From NCBI RefSeq assembly GCF_001460635.1, contig NZ_LN907858.1:186001-250000 (forward strand): 64,000 nt of DNA. The letters are read 5' to 3'. The notes under the pieces were generated by a model. It made no database searches. It saw only the letters and a list, made by a program, of their open reading frames with translations, and was not told where the DNA came from. Source of the DNA: Helicobacter typhlonius. GTDB lineage: Bacteria > Campylobacterota > Campylobacteria > Campylobacterales > Helicobacteraceae. Below are positions 1 to 9,521 of this stretch, one piece after another; the first letter of the stretch is position 1; every line of letters begins with the position of its first letter. Position numbers and translations under genes: made by a program.

Positions 1-120
1 AGGCATTTTTATATGGTGCGTCCCACCAACTACAAAAATCAAGTGCGTGTGTCTTCCTACAATCTGCCGATGGCTCACGAGCAGGTGTTAGCCCACAACT
101 ACAAAATAAAAGAGGAATAA
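1..120 (+). CDS. C-terminal end of an unidentified protein (partial)
   Basis: Frame 1 is open from the first base to TAA at 118-120 and gives a 39-residue tail ending KIKEE. It is followed by an AT-rich gap, so this reads as the end of a gene entering from the left. I do not recognise the family from so short a tail. It contains no obvious motif or membrane segment. The window edge removes its start. Confidence 0.5.
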   Translation, partial: RHFYMVRPTNYKNQVRVSSYNLPMAHEQVLAHNYKIKEE

Positions 121-360
121 ACAAAAGCAATATTATTTTCAAATATCCTCCTATGCGCTAGACACAATACTTATACAAGAAAAAATGCAATAAATATTAA
201 AGCATTTTGATATTTATAGAATCTAGCAAAAAATAATCAAAATTTCTAAACAAAAATCACTCTTTACATTTTAGTAATTATTCCTATAATAAATTTTATT
301 TTAAGTTTTGTATGCTAAAATCTCACCTCACAAAAAATAATTTACATAAAAGGAGACAAA

Positions 361-2562
361 ATAATAACGATAAGTAGAATATTAATATGTGGAGGGGTAA
401 CCTGCTGTCTATGTCTTTTTGGATATGCCGATGAGATAGGCAATGAAACTTTTTCGGATACGACAGAATCTACAAAAGAAAAGTCATCTTCAAGTGCAAC
501 GCGCAATGTCAAATTACAAGAATCTATCGTTACTGCCGCTTCAGGGAGTGAAAAAAATGTAGTTGATGCTCCTGCTTCTGTTAATATTGTTACCAAGGAA
601 GAATTAGAGCAAAAACCTTTTAGGGATTTGGGCGAGGCACTCAAAGAAGTGCCCGGCGTGAGCCTTGATGAAACCTCCAACAAACTCGGTGCTTCTGCTA
701 TTTCTATTCGCGGTATGCCATCAGGTTATACACTTTTTTTGGTTGATGGTTTAAGGCAGAATCCTAGTGGCGATGTCGCCACTGCAAATTTAGGTGCTGG
801 TGTGTATAATACTTTTATCCCTCCAATGGGTGCGATTGAGCGTATTGAAGTTATCAAGGGACCTATGAGCACACTCTATGGAAGTGATGCGATAGGGGGT
901 GTTGTCAATATCGTTACTAGACCTATTACAGATAAATGGCACACTTCTTTTCAATCTCAAATCATTGTGCCTGAATCTTCTACTTTTGGCAACACTTATC
1001 AAAACTCACTTTGGACGCAAGGCAAACTTACAGAACATTTAGGATTGACTTTAAGAATGCGTCAGATTCATAGAAATCCAAGTGATAGACCTAAAAATGA
1101 CTTAGGGCAAGATGTCAATACTTTTTTTGGCACAAAATTTTCATTACTCAATGTCGGCACAAGGCTCACTTGGCTACCTGATAGTAAAAATATGCTCTAT
1201 GCCGATGTGGATTATACAACCTCAACTTATGATAATCGTAAGGGCGAGATAGGAACACTTGGTGTAAATTCTAGTAATGGGAGAGGAGGCTATGAAAAAG
1301 ATGTAGGTGTGGATAAGATTCTTGGGGCTATTGGGCATAAGGGTTCTTATGATTTTGGGACTTGGAAAAATACCTTGCAATTTATGCGGACAAATAATAC
1401 AGGGCGACTTGTAGCAGGAAATACTAGCTCTCCAAATCTTGGTAAAAACAGAGATATTGCCTCTAATGATGTGATCGCCGATACGCGACTTTTGCTTCCT
1501 TTAGGAGAAAGCAATATTTTAAATGTCGGCGCAGAATATCGCTTTGAGAATTATTACGATTTAGCTGCTACTCCTGCAAGTCATAATCGCCATACTTTCG
1601 CACTTTTTGCTGAAGATGAATATAATATCTTTGAGCCACTTACATTCACACTCGGAGCAAGATACAACTATAATGACAAATTTGGTTCAAATGTGAGTCC
1701 TCGTGCCTATCTTGTATATGAGATTCTTGATGGCTTTGCTTTGAAAGGTGGGGTAGCCACAGGATACAAAGCTCCTTATGCAAATCAGCTCATTGATGCT
1801 GTATATGGATATGGGAGTCAAGGCACACTTGCTTTTTTAGGTAATCCAAACCTTAAGCCAGAAACTTCAGTGAGTTATGAAATAGGCACAATCTTTGATG
1901 GACAATATTTTGATTTTTCTTTAATGTTTTTCCGCTCAAATTTTAAAGACAAAATTGAAAGCACAAGGGTGAGTAAAAATGCAAATGGTGCTTTTTATGA
2001 AATTACTTGCCAAAATTACGGAGGGAACAGTCAACAATGTAGTCTCGCTATTAATGCAGATAGTGCATTTTCTCAAGGTATAGAATCTAGCTTTGGCATA
2101 AAACCCATTTATGGTGTAGGATTTGATGTGGCTTATACCTTCGTAGATTCCGAAATTACTTCAGGAAACAATAAGGGCAGACCGCTTTCAAGCGTGGCAA
2201 AGCACAATATCGTTTCTAAGCTTTCTTACACGCATAATAAATTTAATATCTACCTGCAAGGACAACACAAAGCAGGTTTGCTTAATACAAGCGCATTAGG
2301 CGATACTGCCGCCGCAATAGCGATTAGAAATACGCTTGGAGGCACATATTATAAACCATACACGATTGTCAACCTTGGTTTAGGTTATAAAATTACAGAA
2401 TCTATCCGCTTAAATGGTGGTGTGTATAATCTCTTTGATACAAATTTTATTGATTTTAGAAATTATACATATGGTAATAATCAAAATGGCAATGTCAATA
2501 TGCACGGAGCGTATATTCAAGAGGGGCGCAGATATTGGGCAAATATCACACTTGATTTTTAA
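361..2562 (+). CDS. TonB-dependent outer-membrane receptor, siderophore type (CirA/CfrA-like)
   Basis: Outer-membrane gated channel for a metal chelate, energised by TonB. Read from 361 it is about 733 residues: a hydrophobic Cys-rich signal-like stretch (about 4-22), a TonB-box candidate ESIVTAA near 54-60, a plug domain (about 65-190) with the typical IRGMPSGYTLFLVDG and ERIEVIKGPMSTLYGS blocks, then a beta barrel ending in a terminal Phe (NITLDF). A ribosome site AGGAG lies at 351-355. There is no ATG, GTG or TTG in frame between the stop at 316-318 and TTG 628, which lies inside the plug. The start must therefore be a rare codon (ATA 361 or 364) or the gene has lost its start. The ligand is inferred only from family resemblance. 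Region 121-360 is AT-rich, with a possible -10 near 284-290 or 310-320. Confidence 0.8.
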   Translation: MITISRILICGGVTCCLCLFGYADEIGNETFSDTTESTKEKSSSSATRNVKLQESIVTAASGSEKNVVDAPASVNIVTKEELEQKPFRDLGEALKEVPGVSLDETSNKLGASAISIRGMPSGYTLFLVDGLRQNPSGDVATANLGAGVYNTFIPPMGAIERIEVIKGPMSTLYGSDAIGGVVNIVTRPITDKWHTSFQSQIIVPESSTFGNTYQNSLWTQGKLTEHLGLTLRMRQIHRNPSDRPKNDLGQDVNTFFGTKFSLLNVGTRLTWLPDSKNMLYADVDYTTSTYDNRKGEIGTLGVNSSNGRGGYEKDVGVDKILGAIGHKGSYDFGTWKNTLQFMRTNNTGRLVAGNTSSPNLGKNRDIASNDVIADTRLLLPLGESNILNVGAEYRFENYYDLAATPASHNRHTFALFAEDEYNIFEPLTFTLGARYNYNDKFGSNVSPRAYLVYEILDGFALKGGVATGYKAPYANQLIDAVYGYGSQGTLAFLGNPNLKPETSVSYEIGTIFDGQYFDFSLMFFRSNFKDKIESTRVSKNANGAFYEITCQNYGGNSQQCSLAINADSAFSQGIESSFGIKPIYGVGFDVAYTFVDSEITSGNNKGRPLSSVAKHNIVSKLSYTHNKFNIYLQGQHKAGLLNTSALGDTAAAIAIRNTLGGTYYKPYTIVNLGLGYKITESIRLNGGVYNLFDTNFIDFRNYTYGNNQNGNVNMHGAYIQEGRRYWANITLDF

Positions 2563-2594
2563 ACTATTCAAGTTTAGTTTAATCTTTGAGAATA

Positions 2595-2635
2595 TATAAT
2601 TCTTGTAAATTATCTAATGATTCGTGATAATTTAC
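2595..2635 (+). promoter_or_regulatory. aspA promoter -10 and overlapping inverted repeat
   Basis: A TATAAT hexamer sits at 2595-2600. Immediately downstream is a perfect 10-base inverted repeat, GTAAATTATC at 2605-2614 and GATAATTTAC at 2626-2635, with an 11-base spacer. The expected transcription start (about 2607) falls inside the repeat, which is the layout of an operator for a dimeric regulator. An alternative is a hairpin terminator for the receptor gene, but no T-run follows. The regulator is unknown. Confidence 0.4.
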
Positions 2636-2660
2636 CTAATAATACTTACAGGAGTTTAAA

Positions 2661-4100
2661 ATGGGCAAACGAGTAGAACACGATTTCATCGGTGAGCTAG
2701 AAATAACTGATGATGTATATTATGGGGTGCAGACTTTTAGGGCATTGCAAAATTTCAACATCACAGGGGACAAGCTAAGTAGCTATCCTAGCTTTATTAA
2801 GGCGTTCGCGCAAGTAAAAAAAGCTGCTTGTTTGGCAAATTATGAACTTAAATTGCTTGATGAGCAAAAAAAAGATGCTATTTGTAAAGCTTGTGATAGG
2901 CTTATTGCAGGCGAGCTAAGGGAGCAATTTGTAGTAGATATGCTTCAAGGTGGAGCTGGAACAAGCACAAATATGAATGCAAATGAAGTGATAGCAAATC
3001 TTGCCTTGGAGATTATGGGGCACAAAAAAGGCGAATATCAATACTGCCATCCAAATGACCACGTCAATCTCTCACAATCTACAAATGATTCATATCCCAC
3101 TGCTATCCACGTGGCACTATATGCGGAACTTTCAGCTCTTGCAAAAGATATGGGCGTGCTTAAAGATTCTTTTGAGAAAAAGGCAAAAGAGTTTAAGGAT
3201 GTGCTTAAAATGGGGCGCACTCAACTTCAAGATGCTGTGCCTATGACTTTAGGACAAGAGTTTCACACTTTTGCAGTGATGATGGGAGAAGATATTGCGC
3301 GTGTGCTTGAAGCAAGAAACCTTGTAACTGAAATCAATATGGGCGGGACCGCAATTGGGACAGGCATAAACTCACACCCTGATTACCCAAAAATCGTTAA
3401 AGACAAGCTATGCGAAGTTACGGGGAATCCATTCAAAACCGCTGATGATTTGATTGAGGCTACACAAGATACAGGTGCGTATGTGCAAGTGAGTGGTGTG
3501 CTTAAAAGAGTGGCAGTTAAGCTTTCAAAAATGTGTAATGACCTGCGCCTTTTGAGTTCTGGTCCTCGCGCTGGACTTAACGAAATCAACCTCCCCAAAA
3601 TGCAGCCCGGAAGCTCGATTATGCCCGGAAAAGTGAATCCTGTAATCCCCGAAGTTGCAAATCAAGTGTGTTATGCGGTGATTGGAAACGATGTAACCGT
3701 AAGTTTTGCGAGCGAGGGAGGACAACTTCAACTCAATGTGTTTGAGCCTGTTATTGCATATGGATTGTTTAATTCTATCTCTATGATGAGAAATGCTATG
3801 CTCACTCTTGCTAGTAAGTGTGTCGATGGCATTACTGCAAATGAAAAAGTATGTAGTGATTTCGTGTATAACAGCATTGGTATTGTTACCGCACTTAATC
3901 CTTACATCGGCTATGAGAACTCCGCGTCAATCGCTAAAGAATCTTTACAAACAGGTAAGCCTGTGAAAGCAATTGCACTTGAACGAGGACTTTTAAGTGA
4001 GGCACAACTCAATGAGATTTTCCAACCACAAAATATGCTTAATCCTCATATGAGTGCTGAAGATAAGGCGAAATTCCAAAAAAATTCGCCTTTTGCATAA
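2661..4100 (+). CDS. aspA: Aspartate ammonia-lyase (aspartase)
   Basis: Cytoplasmic enzyme converting L-aspartate to fumarate and ammonia. At 479 residues it matches the usual length of the fumarase/aspartase family. The signature GSSIMPGKVNP lies near residue 318, in the mobile catalytic loop, and the substrate-binding block with STNDSYPTA is present near 140. The ATG follows an ACAGGAG ribosome site. It is 79 bases upstream of dcuA on the same strand. The pair makes sense together: aspartate is taken up, deaminated to fumarate for anaerobic respiration, and succinate is exported. Aspartase and fumarase are related, but the KxxKMQPGSSIMPGKVNP context and the dcuA neighbour favour aspartase. 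Confidence 0.93.
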   Translation: MGKRVEHDFIGELEITDDVYYGVQTFRALQNFNITGDKLSSYPSFIKAFAQVKKAACLANYELKLLDEQKKDAICKACDRLIAGELREQFVVDMLQGGAGTSTNMNANEVIANLALEIMGHKKGEYQYCHPNDHVNLSQSTNDSYPTAIHVALYAELSALAKDMGVLKDSFEKKAKEFKDVLKMGRTQLQDAVPMTLGQEFHTFAVMMGEDIARVLEARNLVTEINMGGTAIGTGINSHPDYPKIVKDKLCEVTGNPFKTADDLIEATQDTGAYVQVSGVLKRVAVKLSKMCNDLRLLSSGPRAGLNEINLPKMQPGSSIMPGKVNPVIPEVANQVCYAVIGNDVTVSFASEGGQLQLNVFEPVIAYGLFNSISMMRNAMLTLASKCVDGITANEKVCSDFVYNSIGIVTALNPYIGYENSASIAKESLQTGKPVKAIALERGLLSEAQLNEIFQPQNMLNPHMSAEDKAKFQKNSPFA

Positions 4101-4179
4101 TCTCTTTGTAAAGTGTTTTTAGAGGAGTAGCCAAAGGCACTTCTTTAAAACTTACAATTTCATTTTTTAAGGATTTTTT

Positions 4180-5607
4180 ATGGAAATAATATTACTGGTT
4201 TTACAAGTAGCAGTGCTACTTGGTGCGATTTTCTTAGGTATCCGACTAGGAGGTATGGCGATAGGTTATGCTGGAGGATTCGGTGTTGTAGTGCTTTGTC
4301 TCGTGCTCGGTATGAAACCCGGAGATATTCCTTGGGACGTGATTTTAATCATTATGTCTGTGATTGCAGCGATTGCGGCAATGCAACTTGCTGGTGGGCT
4401 AGACTATATGGTGCAAGTGGCAGAAAAAATCTTGCGCAAGAATCCAAAATACATTAACTACCTTGCTCCAACGGTTACATATTTCCTTACATTCTTAGCT
4501 GGCACTGGGCATACAGCATTTTCAATGATACCTGTGATTGTAGAAGTGGCAAAAGAGCAAAACATTAAACCTTCCGCACCTCTTTCAATCGCCGTTGTCG
4601 CTTCACAAATTGCCATTACGGCAAGTCCTGTGAGCGCGGCGGTGGTGTATATGAGTGGAGCACTTGAGCCATTTGGGTGGAGCTACCCTACATTGCTTCT
4701 TGTGTGGTTGATTACGACTTTTAGTGCGTGTATGCTGACAGCACTTGTTGTAAGCAAGTTTTTTCCGCTTGATTTGAGTAAAGACCCTGTGTATCAAGAG
4801 CGTCTTAAGGCTGGGCTTGTCAAACCTTCTATGGGTGCGCAGCACATCGAACTCAAAAAGGGTGCAAAATTGAGTGTGGCGATTTTCCTCATCGGTGTTT
4901 TGTGTGTGGTGATTTATGCGACTTCAATTTCTGATGTTGTGCGTAAGCCTTTCTTGGATATCCTAAATGGTGTGATTGTAAGCAATAATGGACAAGGGCT
5001 TATGGCAGGTATTGCTGAATTTATGAGAGGCTACATTGACCCAGTGAGATTACCACGCGATGGAGCGATTATGGCATTTATGTTAGCTATTGCTACTTGT
5101 ATTACGATTTTTTGCAAGATAGATACAGGCAAACTTCTTGAAGCCAGCACTTTTAAGGCAGGTATGACAGCTTGTATTTGTGTGCTAGGCGTTGCTTGGC
5201 TTGGCAATACCTTTGTTGCCGGATACAAAAAAGAAATTGGAGATTTAGCAAGCAACCTTGTAGGTGATTATCCTGCACTTTTAGCAGTGGCACTTTTCTT
5301 TGCAAGTATGTTGCTTTACTCTCAGGCAGCAACAGCAAAGGCTATTATGCCTGTGGTCATTGGTGCGCTTGGTATCACTGCGGTTGCTCCAGAATCTTCT
5401 TATATTTTGGTGGCAAGTTTTGCAGCGGTTTCAGCACTCTTTGTGTTGCCAACATACCCAACCTTGCTTGGCGCAGTGCAAATGGACGATACTGGCTCAA
5501 CACGCATTGGCAAATATGTCTTTAATCACAGCTTCATTGTGCCGGGCACACTCGCAATCATCTTTGCGGTGATACTTGGCTTTGCCGTAGCTCCTATATT
5601 TGCCTAA
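4180..5607 (+). CDS. dcuA: Anaerobic C4-dicarboxylate transporter DcuA
   Basis: Inner-membrane antiporter exchanging aspartate, fumarate or malate for succinate. The 475-residue protein is a run of hydrophobic helices with conserved DcuA blocks: AGGLDYMVQVAEK (about 67-79), KYINYLAPTVTYFLTFLAGTG, AITASPVSAAVVYMSG, and near the end PTYPTLLGAVQMDDTGSTRIG. It is closer to DcuA than DcuB in the blocks I can recall. It is about 40 residues longer than E. coli DcuA (433). The excess is one hydrophilic/helical insert at about 255-292 before the FCKIDTGKLL segment. The start is supported by AAGGA upstream. It is probably cotranscribed with aspA. Confidence 0.92.
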   Translation: MEIILLVLQVAVLLGAIFLGIRLGGMAIGYAGGFGVVVLCLVLGMKPGDIPWDVILIIMSVIAAIAAMQLAGGLDYMVQVAEKILRKNPKYINYLAPTVTYFLTFLAGTGHTAFSMIPVIVEVAKEQNIKPSAPLSIAVVASQIAITASPVSAAVVYMSGALEPFGWSYPTLLLVWLITTFSACMLTALVVSKFFPLDLSKDPVYQERLKAGLVKPSMGAQHIELKKGAKLSVAIFLIGVLCVVIYATSISDVVRKPFLDILNGVIVSNNGQGLMAGIAEFMRGYIDPVRLPRDGAIMAFMLAIATCITIFCKIDTGKLLEASTFKAGMTACICVLGVAWLGNTFVAGYKKEIGDLASNLVGDYPALLAVALFFASMLLYSQAATAKAIMPVVIGALGITAVAPESSYILVASFAAVSALFVLPTYPTLLGAVQMDDTGSTRIGKYVFNHSFIVPGTLAIIFAVILGFAVAPIFA

Positions 5608-5618
5608 AATGTTTTCTC

Positions 5619-5647
5619 TTGCGTTTGGGGGGTTCTTCCCCGCGCAA
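5619..5647 (+). terminator. Hairpin terminator after dcuA
   Basis: An outer stem TTGCG/CGCAA (5619-5623 with 5643-5647) encloses a GGGG/CCCC core, twelve bases after the dcuA stop. A T-rich stretch (TTCTTATTTTATT) follows somewhat downstream. The rest of the 245-base convergent gap up to the HDOD gene shows nothing I can name. Confidence 0.55.
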
Positions 5648-5852
5648 TAAGGCTTCTTATTTTATTATCTTGCTATCGTATTTTTTAAGCAGTTTTCTTG
5701 GTCTATGTTGCTAGATTCTGGGTCATAAAACTTGTATTACTAGGTGTAGTAGAGGGATTATTTTAAGCAAGAAAGCTCTTCTTGGCATAGCGACAAAGTA
5801 TTGTGAATTGATAAGAGTATATTCAACATTCTTTAGCAAAGCCCAAAAGTTT

Positions 5853-6698
5853 TTAGCGCTTTACATTCGCCTTTGCATTAGGTGGTAAAATTTCCAAAAA
5901 TCTATCTATATCAAAGTCAATGCCTTGTGATTTTGCTTCTTTAATGAGTGCGATGGCATCTTCCATATTGTACTCACTACCACCATTATATGGGTCAAAA
6001 ACCCTCGTCACAATCGCCAAAGCATAGGAGTTTTTCTTCACCTCATCCGAAGCAGCGTGTGGCATAGTGATATAGGCAGTGGTTTGTATCAAGACTTCAT
6101 CAAAACACCAGTGGTTAAACAAATATCCTAAAAAGGTCAAATGATCCAAGCCGTAAAACTCTGTCTCTACTGCGCTTATATCGCTAAAGTTAGTTTCCTT
6201 GAGTGCTGCTAAAAAATCTTTATCTTTGCCATTTTTGATAAGTGTATCTGCATAGAGCATCATACCTAGGCGTAGGAGCATAGCACAAGGAGCTAGAATC
6301 TGCGAAAGTTTCTTGTCATTTTCAGCAAACCATTCTGATATGAAATCAACTTCCCTACTGCAATTCCCCAAAAATTCCTTTGTATCCAAGCCATAGGGTG
6401 ATACATCAATCTTAAAACCATCGCGCAATGAGTTTGCAATGGCAATATTTTTTACATTATTTATACCGAGTAAAGATACCACTTGATTGAGCGTAGAAAT
6501 CTCGCGCGAAAATCCATAATATGGCGAGTTTGCTAAACGAAGCAAATCTCCCGTTAAAAGCGGGTCTTTTGAAATGATATCTACCACGCCTTGCACCTGC
6601 ACGCTAGAGCCAGACGAGTCGATATACTGCTGCAGTTTCATTATCGTTTCTGGCAATGGGGGGAGATTATCAATCGTCTTAAGTAAAAGCTCATTCAT
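5853..6698 (-). CDS. HDOD-domain protein
   Basis: A 281-residue soluble protein that opens with LPPLPETIMKLQQYI (about 13-27), the typical start of an HDOD domain, followed by the central block DPLLTGDLLRLANSPYYGF (about 45-63). HDOD domains resemble HD phosphohydrolases but lack the metal ligands. They are found in signalling proteins, often tied to motility or cyclic-di-GMP responses. No other domain is visible, so this is a stand-alone HDOD protein. It is transcribed alone on the minus strand, convergent with dcuA. Its role here is not known. Confidence 0.85.
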   Translation of the reverse strand: MNELLLKTIDNLPPLPETIMKLQQYIDSSGSSVQVQGVVDIISKDPLLTGDLLRLANSPYYGFSREISTLNQVVSLLGINNVKNIAIANSLRDGFKIDVSPYGLDTKEFLGNCSREVDFISEWFAENDKKLSQILAPCAMLLRLGMMLYADTLIKNGKDKDFLAALKETNFSDISAVETEFYGLDHLTFLGYLFNHWCFDEVLIQTTAYITMPHAASDEVKKNSYALAIVTRVFDPYNGGSEYNMEDAIALIKEAKSQGIDFDIDRFLEILPPNAKANVKR

Positions 6699-6822
6699 TT
6701 TCTATCCTTTGAGAGTAGAATCCTTGCGCTAAAAATTACCAAGCGGCTAATTATAGCAAAATCCTTTGTAAAAGATGTGCTTTATTCAACTTTTTTATCC
6801 AAATGTGGCAAAAACGCAAATT

Positions 6823-8124
6823 TTAAGCCCGAGACCCCCTCAAGGCTTTGGCTATAAGCTCCAATGGGTGCGCAAACTCCACAGGGGAGTTAATTTGCAC
6901 CAATGAATTATCAATTTGCATACGACACGCGCCACACTCCGCACTGACAATATTTGCGCCGCTAGATTCTATCATTTCTGCTTTTGGCTTCCCGGCTTTA
7001 AGCGTTAAGTTATACTTAGAACTTTGCATACTGATGCCACCAAAGCCACAGCATCGCGAAGGATCGCTCATTTCTTTGAGTGCAAAACTACGTGATAAAA
7101 GCGCACGAGGCTCTTTGTGAATCCCTAGCACCTTTCTCGCGTGGCAAGGGTCGTGATAGGTAATGGTTTGTGAGCTAAGGTTGCGTGGCAAAATCTCCTG
7201 CAAAGATGTGTGGTGAAAGAGCCACGCACTCGCCATATCAATTTTTGGTAGCAACTTATTAAGTCTTTCTATCCACTCTGGCTCATCACTTAGCGCGTGA
7301 ATCCAATCCTTTTTAATCATCGCCGCGCAAGTTGCCTCCGGGATAATCATTGCATCAATGCTTTCCCAAAAGCTCTCAAAATACTCAATGTTTTTCTTTG
7401 CGAGATAGGCTACACTTTTCACATCACCGGTAAAGAATGCCGGTGCGCCACAGCATTCTTGCAAATGTGGCACAAACGCGGTAATGCCTAAATGGCTTAG
7501 AATCTCAAGCAGACTTTTGCCGACATTGACATAATTATAATTACTCAAGCACCCAATGAATATTGCTACACGTTTGTGTGTAAGCGTATTTTGCGGAGGT
7601 GTTGGATTATGCGGGGTAATATCGCCTTGATAAGTTTGTAAAAACGATTTGCGCCATACGGGGAAGATTGAGCGTCTTGCTTGTTTAGAATCCGCATTTT
7701 TAAAAAGTTTAAGACGCGAGATAAGTCGCCCATTTTCTTGCTTAAATGCGCAGGGTATTATAAAATGCACGAAACTAAAGACAATATCCGCAATTTTGCG
7801 ATGTCGCAGGAGGAAAAAATACGCCCTCTTATACCAAGCTATACCATATTTTTGCGCTATATCCACGCGCACGGATTCTATTGCCACATCAACAGGCAAA
7901 CTTGAGGGGCAATGTGTAACGCAAGTTGTGCATAAAAAGCAGGATTCAAAAATATTGCGACTTGTGCTATCAAGTGCTAAATCCCCGCGCTTATATGCAC
8001 CGAGTAAATCTAAGAATCCGCGCGGAGAGGTAGCTTCATCGCGATTTACCATATAAATCGTGCAGTGAGGGATACATTTGCCGCATTTTACACACGCACT
8101 CGATACGCTTTGTAAATCAAACAT
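6823..8124 (-). CDS. GlpC-like iron-sulfur oxidoreductase subunit (CCG domains)
   Basis: A 433-residue cytoplasmic or membrane-associated Fe-S protein. The N-terminus has two 4Fe-4S binding sets, CVKCGKCIPHC (about 12-22) and CFLCTTCVTHCP (about 63-74). The C-terminal half has cysteine-rich CCG segments (LQECCGAPAFFTG, RCCGFGG). This is the plan of GlpC and LutA/GlcF-type electron-transfer subunits; the H. pylori equivalent is usually annotated glpC. The substrate (glycerol-3-phosphate, glycolate or lactate) cannot be told from sequence. I chose ATG at 8122-8124 over the upstream GTG because AGGAG lies five bases before it. It starts nine bases after the hemN stop, so it is in the argF-UPF0763-hemN-glpC transcription unit. 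Confidence 0.82.
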   Translation of the reverse strand: MFDLQSVSSACVKCGKCIPHCTIYMVNRDEATSPRGFLDLLGAYKRGDLALDSTSRNIFESCFLCTTCVTHCPSSLPVDVAIESVRVDIAQKYGIAWYKRAYFFLLRHRKIADIVFSFVHFIIPCAFKQENGRLISRLKLFKNADSKQARRSIFPVWRKSFLQTYQGDITPHNPTPPQNTLTHKRVAIFIGCLSNYNYVNVGKSLLEILSHLGITAFVPHLQECCGAPAFFTGDVKSVAYLAKKNIEYFESFWESIDAMIIPEATCAAMIKKDWIHALSDEPEWIERLNKLLPKIDMASAWLFHHTSLQEILPRNLSSQTITYHDPCHARKVLGIHKEPRALLSRSFALKEMSDPSRCCGFGGISMQSSKYNLTLKAGKPKAEMIESSGANIVSAECGACRMQIDNSLVQINSPVEFAHPLELIAKALRGSRA

Positions 8125-8132
8125 ACACACTC

Positions 8133-9509
8133 CTAGATCGTCTTACTGAATCTTTTGGCATTCTTATCAGTAAAAGAATGCGTATCAAAACACATAGCGA
8201 TATTGCGTATAATCATACCGCCTGTTGGCGAAGTGTAAATGCCCTCGTTTGTAACATTAATAAGCCCCACTTCCTCATATTCCTTCAAAGATTCAAGTTC
8301 TGTCGCAAAATGCACTTTAAAATCGATATTAAACTTAGATTCTATATGTGCAAAATCAAGACAGAGATTATTCATAAGTCCCATAATCACTTCTTTACGT
8401 AAAACATCTTCCGGCGTGAGCGCGACACCGCGTTCTACTGGTAATTTACCACTATCAAGTGCTGCCTCATATTCGTTCATATCCTTAAAATTTTGTGAAT
8501 AATAATCCAGTCCCTCGCTAATGCTTGTAAGTCCTATGCCAATAGTCTGTGAGAATCCGCGCGTAGTGTAGCCCTGAAAATTACGGCGTAATTCCTTGTT
8601 TTGCTTTGCCCTATAAAGTTCATCACTCTTTTTAGCAAAATGATCCATTCCAATCATCGCATAATCGTGCTGCTGCAAAAATGTAATGGTATTTTTTAGA
8701 ATCTCAAGCTTTTGTGCGGGATTAGGCAAAGTAGTTTCATCAATCTTACGCATTGTTTTTTTCATCCAAGGTAAATGCGCGTAGTTAAAAATCGCTAACC
8801 TATCCGGCTTAAGATTCACCACCTGTGCGAGCGTATGCGCGAAGCTCTGCTCGTTTTGAAAAGGTAGCCCATAAATCAAATCAAAATTCACGGATTTAAT
8901 GCCAAACTCACGCGCTAGGGCTATGGCATTTTGCACGATTGCAACTTCTTGCTTTCTGTGTATGGCTTCTTGCACCTTGGGGTCGAAGTCTTGCACACCA
9001 AAACTTAGGCGATTAAATCCATTCTCTTTAAGCACCGCCATTTGCTCACGTGAGAAAAAACGTGGGTCTATCTCGCAACTCACCTCTGCGTGAGGGACAA
9101 AATTACTAAAGGTATCGCGCACAAGGCTAATTACCTCTTGCAACTCCTGTGCGTTAAAAAAAGTCGGTGTGCCCCCGCCAAAATGAAACTGCACGACCTC
9201 GCGTTGGGTATTCATAGTATTTTTTAGAATCTCAAGCTCTTTTTTGAGGTAGGTGATGTAGTGTTGTTTTCTTTCTTCTTTGCTTGTATAGACAACATTG
9301 CAGCCACAGAAATAGCACGCAGAGCGGCAAAATGGCAAATGCACATAAAGTGAAAGTGGCAGCGAGGTAGAATCTGCATTTTTGAGTGCTTGTGTATAGG
9401 AGGATTCATTCCAAGAGGGCTTAAATTCCACCGCAGTAGGGTAACTCGTGTATCGTGGAGCTGATTTTGAATACTTCACAAATGCACTAAAATCAATTTT
9501 TTCGCTCAT
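8133..9509 (-). CDS. hemN: Oxygen-independent coproporphyrinogen III oxidase
   Basis: Radical-SAM enzyme that converts coproporphyrinogen III to protoporphyrinogen IX in anaerobic haem synthesis. About 458 residues, standard for HemN. The N-terminal block YSKSAPRYTSYPTAVEF is diagnostic of true HemN rather than HemW. The cluster motif CRSACYFCGC carries the CxxxCxxC ligands (near residue 62) plus the additional Cys of HemN. GGGTP follows near 113. ATG at 9507-9509 is preferred over a GTG nine bases upstream because GAGGAG lies eight bases before it. It is twelve bases downstream of the UPF0763 gene and nine bases upstream of the GlpC-like gene. Confidence 0.92.
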   Translation of the reverse strand: MSEKIDFSAFVKYSKSAPRYTSYPTAVEFKPSWNESSYTQALKNADSTSLPLSLYVHLPFCRSACYFCGCNVVYTSKEERKQHYITYLKKELEILKNTMNTQREVVQFHFGGGTPTFFNAQELQEVISLVRDTFSNFVPHAEVSCEIDPRFFSREQMAVLKENGFNRLSFGVQDFDPKVQEAIHRKQEVAIVQNAIALAREFGIKSVNFDLIYGLPFQNEQSFAHTLAQVVNLKPDRLAIFNYAHLPWMKKTMRKIDETTLPNPAQKLEILKNTITFLQQHDYAMIGMDHFAKKSDELYRAKQNKELRRNFQGYTTRGFSQTIGIGLTSISEGLDYYSQNFKDMNEYEAALDSGKLPVERGVALTPEDVLRKEVIMGLMNNLCLDFAHIESKFNIDFKVHFATELESLKEYEEVGLINVTNEGIYTSPTGGMIIRNIAMCFDTHSFTDKNAKRFSKTI

Positions 9510-9521
9510 AATCCCCACTCC

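Noticed and set aside
342-683. A 113-codon minus-strand frame at the receptor start
   Set aside because: The plus strand encodes the TonB box and plug; the antisense frame covers its upstream ribosome site.
2605-2635. NikR operator at the aspA dyad
   Set aside because: The 11-base spacer fits, but the half-sites are in the wrong sequence order compared with the H. pylori NikR consensus I recall.
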